NCBI GenBank assembly: GCA_025936955.1
Contig: JAICSL010000038.1
Span: 1-9,676 of the forward strand
Reading direction: 5' to 3'
Source: Nitrososphaeraceae archaeon
GTDB taxonomy: Archaea; Thermoproteota; Nitrososphaeria; Nitrososphaerales; Nitrososphaeraceae
DNA: 9,676 bases
A program made the translations under genes and the position numbers. The notes below the pieces were generated by a model. It made no database searches. It was given only the letters and a program-made list of their open reading frames with translations, and was not told the origin of the DNA. Shown piece by piece: positions 1 through 5,429 of this stretch (position 1 is its first letter; each line of letters begins with the position of its first letter).

Positions 1-54
1 GCTTGTGTTGTTGATGCTGCTTGTGTTGTTGATGCTGCTTGTGTTGTTGATGCT
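1..54. repeat. 18-bp tandem repeat, 3 identical copies (continues left)
   Basis: The unit gcttgtgttgttgatgct occurs at 1-18, 19-36 and 37-54 without a mismatch; six further bases at 55-60 match five of six. On the minus strand it encodes QAASTT in frame with the exported protein. Identity at the DNA level, including third positions, points to recent slippage or unequal exchange. The copy number cannot be known because the array crosses the window edge. Confidence 0.93.
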
Positions 55-497
55 GCTTGAGTATTCGTAATATTTCCCGATATCATAGAATTTGAAATAA
101 GTTCAGTTAATAGACCTACCAAACTGAGATCTAAATTCTGACCACGAGATGTAATTGAGGTATTACTTAATGGATTGTATCTGCTAGTAAAGTTAGGAGT
201 AGATAATGGAGTTGTATTTTTCAAAGGTACAGGAATATTTGCGGCCATCGTCTTGTTGTTATTGATCATTGTTGTAGTGTTCAAGTTAGTATCAAGAATA
301 ATCGATATTATAGATCCTTTGGTGTAGAATGTGTTATTAAATGGTACGTATTTCACTGTATTACTCAAAACATCATCGACATAGAAATTGCTAGGATTAT
401 TTGGTATACCCTCATCTATGAACGAACGAGTCGTCAAGGTAAAACTAAAATTAAAGAAGATTATGAATACGCCTATTATCAATAATACTTTCTTCAT
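1..497 (-). CDS. Exported repeat protein of unknown function, N-terminal part (runs off left edge)
   Basis: Reading the minus strand from the ATG at 497-495 gives 165 codons with no stop before the window edge, so the C-terminus is missing. The product begins with Met-Lys-Lys and a hydrophobic stretch (about residues 4-21), which looks like a signal peptide or N-terminal anchor. Residues 22-146 are rich in Asn, Ser and Thr and contain about eight N-x-S/T sequons (for example NFS, NNT, NKT, NFT, NIT), as seen in N-glycosylated archaeal surface proteins. From residue 147 the protein becomes a perfect hexapeptide repeat, QAASTT, three copies before the edge. I recognise no family. A cell-surface or secreted role is inferred from the signal, the sequons and the Ser/Thr/Ala-rich repeat. 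It is transcribed divergently from the NAD+ synthetase gene across a 239-nt spacer. Confidence 0.75.
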   Translation of the reverse strand, partial: MKKVLLIIGVFIIFFNFSFTLTTRSFIDEGIPNNPSNFYVDDVLSNTVKYVPFNNTFYTKGSIISIILDTNLNTTTMINNNKTMAANIPVPLKNTTPLSTPNFTSRYNPLSNTSITSRGQNLDLSLVGLLTELISNSMISGNITNTQAASTTQAASTTQAASTTQ

Positions 498-525
498 GTC
501 TTAAAATACAATATTGATTTTAACA

Positions 526-532
526 CCATAAA
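526..532 (-). promoter_or_regulatory. Possible TATA element of the left exported-protein gene
   Basis: On the minus strand the sequence TTTATGG is centred about 32 nt upstream of the ATG at 497. With the usual archaeal spacing of about 26 nt from TATA centre to transcription start, this would give a leader of about 5 nt. The box is only a fair match to the archaeal consensus, and the surrounding DNA is AT-rich, so alternatives nearby (such as TTAAAA at 518-523) are possible. Confidence 0.3.
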
Positions 533-704
533 GTCTGCATTAATTTAGTCATTGGTTTATTAGTTTTAATAATATTTATCATGTTTATGTGCAACGTATT
601 TATTGCTGCTTAGATAATTTGTTAAAATTTACTGAACATTATGCCACAGTAGAGAACTAGTCAGAACAAAAAAATAAAATGTTTCCCAAAAATCCGAAGT
701 GATG

Positions 705-710
705 TATATA
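705..710 (+). promoter_or_regulatory. TATA box of the NAD+ synthetase gene
   Basis: TATATA is centred about 29 nt upstream of the ATG at 737. This fits an archaeal TBP site driving an almost leaderless mRNA. There is no Shine-Dalgarno sequence between the box and the start, which agrees with leaderless translation. Confidence 0.55.
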
Positions 711-736
711 TCTATTGTTTGTACTAATATTGTATT

Positions 737-1489
737 ATGCAATTCGAAATTGTTGTCAAAACTATTATTGATTTCATCATTTTGGAAGTAAATGAACGAA
801 AAGCTAATGGAGTTGTAGTCGGTTTAAGCGGAGGATTAGATTCTGCAGTAGCAACAACCCTGGCGGTAAAGGCGCTCGGATCAAGTCATGTCTTTGCCCT
901 GATACTGCCAGATTCTCCTATTACTCCAACAAGTGATGTAGAGGATGCTAAAAAACTAGCAAACATCCTAAAAATAAAATATAAAATTATTGAAATAGGC
1001 AAAACAAAGAATCAATTTCTAAGACATCTTCCAAAAAATAAATTAGCAAAGGGAAACTTCGCCTCAAGACTGAGAATGTGCATATTATATTATTATGCAG
1101 GAATAATGAATTATTTAGTATTGGGAACTACAGATAAAAGTGAACAAAAATTAGGTTATTATACAAAGCATGGAGATGGAGCGGCGGATATCTTTCCAAT
1201 AGCCGATTTATACAAGACAGAAGTACGAGAAATGGCAAGGTATCTACAACTGTCATCTGCTTTTATAGAGAAAAAAAGTAGTCCCAGAATCTGGAAAGGA
1301 CAAACTGCAGAAAGTGAAATTGGATTAACCTACGAAGAAATAGACAATGTATTGAAAAATTTGGGAGATAATGATACACTCCATAAATCAAAAATCAACA
1401 CAAAAAAGGTGGCCATATTGACTGAGTTGATGGATAAGAATAGTCACAAACAACAGATGGGACCCCTATGTAAAATCTCTTACAAATAA
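737..1489 (+). CDS. nadE: NH3-dependent NAD+ synthetase
   Basis: This 250-residue enzyme makes NAD+ from deamido-NAD+, ATP and ammonia in the cytoplasm, the last step of NAD biosynthesis. The N-type ATP pyrophosphatase loop SGGLDS is at residues 31-36. The segment KGNFASRLRM (105-114), the motif GTTDKSE (130-136) and GYYTKHGDGAADIFPIADLYKTEV-type residues around 140-163 are all diagnostic for the family. The length matches stand-alone NadE proteins. No glutaminase domain precedes the synthetase domain, so free ammonia should be the nitrogen donor, as is common in archaea. The start at 737 is supported by the upstream TATA box and by the short N-terminal helix before the P-loop. The gene looks monocistronic, with 195 nt before the next gene. 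NAD+ is a cofactor of the dehydroquinate synthase encoded downstream, but the proximity may be chance. Confidence 0.96.
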   Translation: MQFEIVVKTIIDFIILEVNERKANGVVVGLSGGLDSAVATTLAVKALGSSHVFALILPDSPITPTSDVEDAKKLANILKIKYKIIEIGKTKNQFLRHLPKNKLAKGNFASRLRMCILYYYAGIMNYLVLGTTDKSEQKLGYYTKHGDGAADIFPIADLYKTEVREMARYLQLSSAFIEKKSSPRIWKGQTAESEIGLTYEEIDNVLKNLGDNDTLHKSKINTKKVAILTELMDKNSHKQQMGPLCKISYK

Positions 1490-1547
1490 TCAATTGTAAG
1501 TATACTCCTTCTTAATCCTTAACAATAGACAGCGAAATCATCGGCCG

Positions 1548-1562
1548 TTTTTCATTTATTTT
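1548..1562 (+). terminator. T-rich stretch, possible terminator after nadE
   Basis: About 58 nt after the nadE stop the plus strand carries two T-runs broken by single bases (TTTTT, then TTTATTTT) directly after a short GC-rich patch. Archaeal RNA polymerase terminates at U-rich tracts without needing a hairpin. The assignment rests on position and composition only. Confidence 0.35.
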
Positions 1563-1651
1563 CGTTAACGTCAAATAAAACCTTCAAATAAAATATTTAT
1601 GTGTATATAATTTTTACTATACTTGAATGTATTACTAAAAACATATCAACT

Positions 1652-1659
1652 TTTAAGTA
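1652..1659 (+). promoter_or_regulatory. Possible TATA box of the aroA'-aroB' pair
   Basis: TTTAAGTA is centred about 29 nt upstream of the ATG at 1685, which fits an archaeal promoter with a leader of only a few bases. No Shine-Dalgarno sequence lies at a useful distance; the nearest purine patch is more than 20 nt away from the start codon. Confidence 0.45.
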
Positions 1660-1684
1660 GGGTTAAAAGATATTTTTCTTACCT

Positions 1685-2473
1685 ATGGTTTTTGGAAGGG
1701 ACATTCGGCTTAGCAGAATCTTGAAGGATAACAAGATGCTCTGTATTCCGATGGACCACGGTATCAGTAATGGTCCTATTTCTGGTTTAGAAAATATTCA
1801 TGAAATGGTATATCAGTGTGAAAATGCAGGTCTCACTTGCATCCTTGTTAACACAGGCATTATAAAATCAATGCCACGACCTCCGAATATAGGATTAATT
1901 GCTCATTTTTCCGGCAGTACATCGATTGGGCTATATCCCGACCGAAAGGTATTGATGGGCAGCGTAGAAGAAGCGTTAAGGTTTGGTGCCGATGCAGTTT
2001 CAGTACATGTCAATATTGGTGGAAAAGACGAGCCTGACATGCTTCAAAATTTAGGGATAATTTCTGACAAATGTGTTGAATGGAGTGTTCCATTGGTGGC
2101 AATGATGTATCCTAGAGGTATAAATATTAAGGATCCTCATAATCCAGAAATTGTTGCACATGTCGCAAGAATTGGAGCAGAAACAGGTGCAGATATCGTG
2201 AAAACATTATATACAGGAGATGTTACTTCCTTTAGAAAAGTTATAAAAAGCTGTCCCGTTCCTGTTGTGATAGCCGGTGGCCCGAAAGCGAACACTGATA
2301 AAGAAATTATAGAGATGTGTGCTGGAGCAATGAAATCCGGTGCTGCTGGAGTAACATTTGGACGAAAGATCTTTCAACACAAAAATCCATGTGCAATTAT
2401 ACATGCTCTGCGTCAAATCATCATAGAAGGAAAGAATACAAAAGAGGTGCTTGTCAATCTTGCGAGATCATGA
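1685..2473 (+). CDS. aroA': 2-amino-3,7-dideoxy-D-threo-hept-6-ulosonate (ADH) synthase
   Basis: This enzyme catalyses the first step of the archaeal shikimate route: a transaldolase-type condensation of 6-deoxy-5-ketofructose 1-phosphate with L-aspartate semialdehyde. It replaces DAHP synthase. The 262-residue protein is a class I aldolase barrel of the DeoC/FbaB family. PMDHG at 22-26 supplies the catalytic Asp24, MYPRG at 141-145 supplies Tyr142, and VKTLYTGD at 172-179 supplies the Schiff-base Lys173. The spacing between these three residues matches Asp33, Tyr153 and Lys184 of the Methanocaldococcus enzyme MJ0400 to within two positions. A class I fructose-bisphosphate aldolase is the main alternative, but the overlapping dehydroquinate synthase II gene makes ADH synthase much more likely. 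The stop codon lies inside the next gene, so the two are probably co-transcribed and translationally coupled. Confidence 0.92.
   Translation: MVFGRDIRLSRILKDNKMLCIPMDHGISNGPISGLENIHEMVYQCENAGLTCILVNTGIIKSMPRPPNIGLIAHFSGSTSIGLYPDRKVLMGSVEEALRFGADAVSVHVNIGGKDEPDMLQNLGIISDKCVEWSVPLVAMMYPRGINIKDPHNPEIVAHVARIGAETGADIVKTLYTGDVTSFRKVIKSCPVPVVIAGGPKANTDKEIIEMCAGAMKSGAAGVTFGRKIFQHKNPCAIIHALRQIIIEGKNTKEVLVNLARS
2444..2449 (+). promoter_or_regulatory. Shine-Dalgarno sequence for aroB' inside the end of aroA'
   Basis: GAGGTG is complementary to the conserved 3' end of archaeal 16S rRNA. It lies 10 nt before the TTG at 2460 and only 1 nt before the TTG at 2451. It is the clearest ribosome-binding site in the window, and it favours the 2460 start. 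Confidence 0.5.
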
Positions 2474-3521
2474 GAATAAAGAAATAATAATCCGTCCTAC
2501 AGTTCCAAATTCAAACTTAGAAGAATTCATATCAAAGTTGAATAATATCCAGATTCTTTATATCGATCCTAACTTTATTTCAGGAAAGAATTTTAAAACC
2601 ATTTTTGAGTCCGAAGACGCAGATTTGATTATTTGCACAAAATATGAGGACTTAAACAAGTCGAGATCATCTGACAAAGTTATAGGCTATTTCAAAAAGG
2701 TATCAAATAACAATGATATTGAAGAAATTATAAATGCATCCGCTGCAGGGGCCAGATTTATTGTAGTCGACACTTATGACTGGAAGATTATCCCTTTAGA
2801 AAATATTATCGCTAGGCTTCATAAATCAGAGACCAAAATATATGCTACTGCTAAAAATGCGGAAGAAGTTATACGAATGTTTGCTGTTTTGGAACTAGGT
2901 GTAGACGGCGTAATTTTATCTACAAACAATGAGAAGGAAATCGATGAAATCCTTGGATATCTTCATAATACAATCATCAGTCTCAAACCAGCCAAGATTC
3001 TAGAAGTAAAGGACGTGGGAATTGGGGAGAGAGTATGTGTAGATACTGCATCAATCCTTGAAATTGGAGAAGGAATGCTTATAGGCAGCAAATCTAACTT
3101 TATGTTCCTTATTCATAATGAATCTGTAGGATCTTCTTTTACCTCGCCGCGGCCATTCAGAGTTAACGCTGGAGCAGTCTATTGTTATACCATGCTGCCT
3201 GACGGAAAAACTTCTTACCTTTCAGAAATCGAATCTGGTAATGAAGTGTTAATAGTTAATAAAGATGGTTTTTCCAGGACTGCTGCCGTAGGAAGATCAA
3301 AGATTGAGACTCGTCCATTAAGACTGATTAAAGCAGAACTTGACGGCGAAATCGGAACTGTAATTTTGCAAAATGCAGAAACAATAACTCTGATAAGACA
3401 AGATGGACAATTAACACCAGTTACCAATGTCAGAGTAGACGATTTTGTACTTTGTTATGCGAAGGCGCCATCTGGAAGACATTTTGGAATTGAAGTAAAA
3501 GAACGAATATTAGAAAAGTAG
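2460..3521 (+). CDS. aroB': 3-dehydroquinate synthase II (archaeal type)
   Basis: This cytoplasmic enzyme performs the NAD+-dependent oxidative deamination and cyclisation of the ADH synthase product to 3-dehydroquinate. It replaces the classical AroB, to which it is unrelated. Family hallmarks are the segment ELGVDGVIL in the middle of the chain, GIGERVCVDT, the GMLIGS element, and RPFRVNAGAV about two-thirds of the way along. The length of about 353 residues is normal. The start is unusual: no ATG or GTG exists between the in-frame stop TAG at 2424-2426 and the conserved N-terminal segment, so translation must begin at a TTG, either 2451 or 2460. I chose 2460 because GAGGTG at 2444-2449 is then at a workable distance. 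The gene overlaps aroA' by 14 nt (23 nt if the earlier TTG is used), implying coupled translation. Confidence 0.93.
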   Translation: MRDHENKEIIIRPTVPNSNLEEFISKLNNIQILYIDPNFISGKNFKTIFESEDADLIICTKYEDLNKSRSSDKVIGYFKKVSNNNDIEEIINASAAGARFIVVDTYDWKIIPLENIIARLHKSETKIYATAKNAEEVIRMFAVLELGVDGVILSTNNEKEIDEILGYLHNTIISLKPAKILEVKDVGIGERVCVDTASILEIGEGMLIGSKSNFMFLIHNESVGSSFTSPRPFRVNAGAVYCYTMLPDGKTSYLSEIESGNEVLIVNKDGFSRTAAVGRSKIETRPLRLIKAELDGEIGTVILQNAETITLIRQDGQLTPVTNVRVDDFVLCYAKAPSGRHFGIEVKERILEK

Positions 3522-3533
3522 TAATTGATTGGC

Positions 3534-3569
3534 AAAATAGTTTTTCTTTATCATAAAGTTGACTATTTT
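3534..3569. promoter_or_regulatory. Nested inverted repeat before the methyltransferase gene
   Basis: Outer arms AAAATAGT (3534-3541) and ACTATTTT (3562-3569) are perfect complements. Inside them lies a second perfect pair, CTTTAT (3546-3551) and ATAAAG (3553-3558), around a single central base. Together they make 14 paired positions in 36 nt. The centre sits about 32 nt before the ATG at 3584, where an archaeal TATA element (TTTATCAT, 3547-3554) would be expected. The dyad could therefore be an operator over the promoter. It could also be a stem-loop ending the aroB' transcript, whose stop is 12 nt upstream. Confidence 0.5.
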
Positions 3570-3583
3570 AAAGTATTGTAAAT

Positions 3584-4492
3584 ATGGCTAAATATAGAGT
3601 CCAGTATTTAATGCTTGTTCAGGAGAATATTATTGATGAAATAATTACTGGCGATTGTAAAGATGTGCTCTCAAAAGCTAATTCTAACTCTATTCAGTTA
3701 ACTATTACGTCTCCGCCATATGGTAATGCTATTGATTATGGGATGCATGTGTCTGGAAATGGAGCATATTATCGTGGCAGACATAAACTTGGGACCCGTG
3801 ATTATCTAAACGAAATGACTGAGATATTCAATGATAGAGTTTACCAAATAACTAGAGAGGGCGGATATTGCTGCATCGTTATTGGTAATGAAGTAATTAA
3901 CGGAACTATTCTTCCGTTGCCTCATATGTTATTGTCAAAACTTGTACGACCATTTGGCAATTGGAGTCTTCATGAGGAAATTATTTGGCACAAAGTTACG
4001 GGCGGGACGAACAGGTATGGTTCATTTGTAACTAATCCATATCCAAAATATTACAGGGCAAATATAATGCATGAATTTATACTTGTATTGAGAAAAGGAG
4101 ACGTGAGCAGCGGTAGAACTCAACGCAAAGAAATGCTTCCTGCAACACATGAGGAATGGACAAAGGAAATTGCAAACTCTATCTGGCATATCGCTCCTGT
4201 CCCGCCAGGATATATAGAACATCCATGTCCTTTTCCTGAAGAAATTCCATATCGTCTTATGAAATTATATTCCTATGAAGGAGATATTATATTAGATCCT
4301 TTCAACGGAAGTGGACAAACTACGAAAGTTGCCTTTCATTTTCAGCGGCATTATATTGGAGTAGATATCATGAAAGAATATGTTAAATTAGCAAGATCAC
4401 GGCTTGTTGATGAACCTCTACATATTAGATCCGAAGCATTAATACCTAATTGGAAAAAAATTCCATCTCATTGTAGACGTCAGACTAACTAA
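3584..4492 (+). CDS. Solitary DNA methyltransferase, beta class (probable N4-cytosine or N6-adenine)
   Basis: This protein is predicted to transfer a methyl group from S-adenosylmethionine to the exocyclic amino group of a base in a DNA recognition site. Catalytic motif IV, TSPPY, is at residues 42-46, and the SAM-binding motif I, DPFNGSGQT, is at 238-246. Motif IV before motif I is the beta-class order, and 302 residues is a full length. An SPPY motif is commoner in N4-cytosine than in N6-adenine enzymes, so m4C is my first guess. The region between the motifs, about 90-230, should carry target recognition. No restriction endonuclease or specificity gene is adjacent, so it looks like an orphan methyltransferase. 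It lies between two halves of the shikimate gene set. The start at 3584 is preceded by a palindromic promoter region; an internal ATG at 3611 is a possible alternative. Confidence 0.9.
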   Translation: MAKYRVQYLMLVQENIIDEIITGDCKDVLSKANSNSIQLTITSPPYGNAIDYGMHVSGNGAYYRGRHKLGTRDYLNEMTEIFNDRVYQITREGGYCCIVIGNEVINGTILPLPHMLLSKLVRPFGNWSLHEEIIWHKVTGGTNRYGSFVTNPYPKYYRANIMHEFILVLRKGDVSSGRTQRKEMLPATHEEWTKEIANSIWHIAPVPPGYIEHPCPFPEEIPYRLMKLYSYEGDIILDPFNGSGQTTKVAFHFQRHYIGVDIMKEYVKLARSRLVDEPLHIRSEALIPNWKKIPSHCRRQTN

Positions 4493-4501
4493 TGTGTCAT
4501 C

Positions 4502-4509
4502 TTTAATTA
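4502..4509 (+). promoter_or_regulatory. Possible TATA element of the zinc-finger gene
   Basis: TTTAATTA is centred about 34 nt before the ATG at 4540, which would give a leader of about 8 nt. The match to the archaeal box is fair only. Read-through from the methyltransferase, which stops 47 nt upstream of this start, is equally possible. Confidence 0.3.
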
Positions 4510-4539
4510 TCTGCTGTTTGTAATATACATTGGTTAGAT

Positions 4540-4689
4540 ATGGCTGCATCTTCTTCCTCTAACTTTAAAAAACCGAAATCGCATCGCTGTAGTGTTTGTA
4601 GTAGAACCTTTGACAGTGTTGAAGAATTAAATGCGCATCAAAAAATGGAACATGGTACATCTAGTCATCCACCTGCAGGTGTAGGCTGA
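4540..4689 (+). CDS. Small single C2H2 zinc-finger protein
   Basis: The reading frame encodes 49 residues. After a short Ser-rich, Lys-rich N-terminus it contains one classical zinc finger with zinc ligands Cys17, Cys20, His33 and His38, spacing C-x2-C-x12-H-x4-H. The structural hydrophobics of the fold are also in place: Phe24 four residues after the second Cys, and Leu30 three residues before the first His. This full match to the eukaryote-like finger pattern makes chance unlikely in so short a frame. A basic lead-in (KKPKSHR) precedes the finger, which suits nucleic-acid binding, but a protein-contact role is possible. Small proteins with this architecture are known from ammonia-oxidising archaea and some other archaea; none that I know of has a settled function. 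The gene follows the methyltransferase by 47 nt on the same strand and is followed by T-runs. Confidence 0.82.
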   Translation: MAASSSSNFKKPKSHRCSVCSRTFDSVEELNAHQKMEHGTSSHPPAGVG

Positions 4690-4691
4690 TA

Positions 4692-4748
4692 CTTTTTTGT
4701 TGATGTGTTCCAAATTCATATTTTTATCTGATGTTGTATCGTTTTTTT
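4692..4748 (+). terminator. Three T-runs after the zinc-finger gene
   Basis: Uninterrupted T-runs occur at 4693-4698 (six), 4721-4725 (five) and 4742-4748 (seven), starting only 3 nt after the stop codon. A series of U-tracts is the usual intrinsic signal for archaeal RNA polymerase, so transcription of the methyltransferase and zinc-finger genes probably ends here. Confidence 0.55.
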
Positions 4749-4802
4749 GCCATATATTGTCAATAAACTGATTTATTTAGAGATCCAACTAATAATTCTC
4801 AC

Positions 4803-4810
4803 TATAAATA
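4803..4810 (+). promoter_or_regulatory. Strong TATA-like box without an obvious gene
   Basis: TATAAATA is a near-ideal archaeal TATA element. With normal spacing it would start a transcript near 4830-4833. No convincing protein follows, but a T-run at about 4891-4896 could end a short RNA of roughly 60 nt. The local DNA is AT-rich, so a chance match cannot be excluded. Confidence 0.3.
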
Positions 4811-5162
4811 TTGATGATTATTCAGTCGCGAGAGAAATCCTACCTTAGACGTGTTGGAGATGTGGATCATAATTATTTAAGTCAGGTAAAATTTTTGTAT
4901 CCTGAATAAAACTACGGAAGATTGTTGACCACAAATAAGATATCCTTGGAGATAATAAAAGTTCACAAATAAAATTTAATATTCTTAGCATTTTTCAAAA
5001 TATATTAAGATCATACTAAACATTGACATTGACATTTTTAAATCCACGGTATATTTTTGTGTAACATTTTGCTTCCATATTTGATATTTCATAGATCCAA
5101 AGCAATAGAACAAAAATTTCACTTTTAGAATAATTGTTGTGATTGTTAACTCAAGGTAATTC

Positions 5163-5260
5163 GTTGGATCATTGCCCAACTAGACAGGAAATTTATCACG
5201 AATAGTGAAGGCTTTCACTATTAGGATGATATTTGTTGTCCTGCATCTAATCGCGTGCAG
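5163..5260 (+). ncRNA. Candidate structured RNA or palindromic element: three consecutive stem-loops
   Basis: Three stems follow each other almost without gaps. The first is GTTGG (5163-5167) with CCAAC (5176-5180). The second is a 58-nt symmetrical hairpin at 5183-5240. Its outer arms of 10 nt (5183-5192 and 5231-5240) pair except for one mismatch and one G-U. An inner ATC/GAT pairing follows, and the apex is a perfect 9-bp stem, AATAGTGAA (5201-5209) with TTCACTATT (5214-5222), closed by the loop GGCT. The third stem is CTGCA (5241-5245) with TGCAG (5256-5260). No T-run follows, so a plain terminator is unlikely. It could be a small RNA, a structured leader of the aroD mRNA 170 nt downstream, or a DNA-level palindrome. 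I match it to no known RNA family, and the strand is a guess. Confidence 0.35.
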
Positions 5261-5401
5261 TTATAAGAAGACGAAATACTATTCAACAAGTTAATAATTA
5301 ACTAATAAATTTTCTATTAAAATTAAGGTTTATATGATATTAGTCAAAGTATCTTTGCGATTCGATTATAGATATAACGATTATCAAAACTCATAAAGCA
5401 A

Positions 5402-5419
5402 TTAATTAGATATATAAAA
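5402..5419 (+). promoter_or_regulatory. AT-rich promoter region of the aroD block
   Basis: TTAATTAG (5402-5409), about 25 nt before the ATG at 5430, and TATATAAAA (5411-5419), about 15 nt before it, are both TATA-like. The first fits a leaderless aroD mRNA. The second is the better box but would start transcription just inside the coding region, so the first is preferred. This is the only promoter candidate close to the four-gene block. Confidence 0.4.
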
Positions 5420-5429
5420 ATAAGCACTA

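Larger units (their letters stand above)
4690..5429. other. 740-nt stretch without a convincing gene
   Basis: No open frame here looks like a real protein. The stretch holds the T-run terminator at its left end and an isolated TATA-like box at 4803-4810. A group of stem-loops lies at 5163-5260, a short perfect palindrome at 5289-5303 (AGTTAAT, one base, ATTAACT), and three CGATT words at 5358-5382 upstream of the aroD promoter region. It separates the methyltransferase and zinc-finger genes from the aroD block. I see no tRNA fold, no transposase remnant and no direct repeats flanking the stretch. Confidence 0.6.

Noticed and set aside
1..54. CRISPR-like array at the left edge
   Set aside because: The units follow one another without spacers and encode an in-frame hexapeptide, so this is a coding tandem repeat.
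557..572. Inverted repeat TTATTA / TAATAA in the divergent spacer before nadE
   Set aside because: Only six A/T pairs, expected by chance in DNA this AT-rich, and not positioned over either promoter candidate.
4812..4905. Possible C/D box small RNA (TGATGA at 4812-4817, CTGA at 4902-4905)
   Set aside because: The boxes are more than 90 nt apart, no internal D' and C' pair was found, and the flanks do not form a terminal stem, unlike archaeal C/D RNAs of about 50-70 nt.
4814..4909. 31-codon open frame on the plus strand
   Set aside because: The only nearby TATA box would start transcription downstream of its ATG, there is no Shine-Dalgarno sequence, and the product resembles no known family.
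4985..5179. 64-codon open frame on the minus strand in the gene-free stretch
   Set aside because: No recognisable domain, low-complexity Ile/Lys/Met-rich content typical of AT-rich random sequence, no promoter at a sensible distance, and its start region overlaps the approach to the stem-loop cluster.
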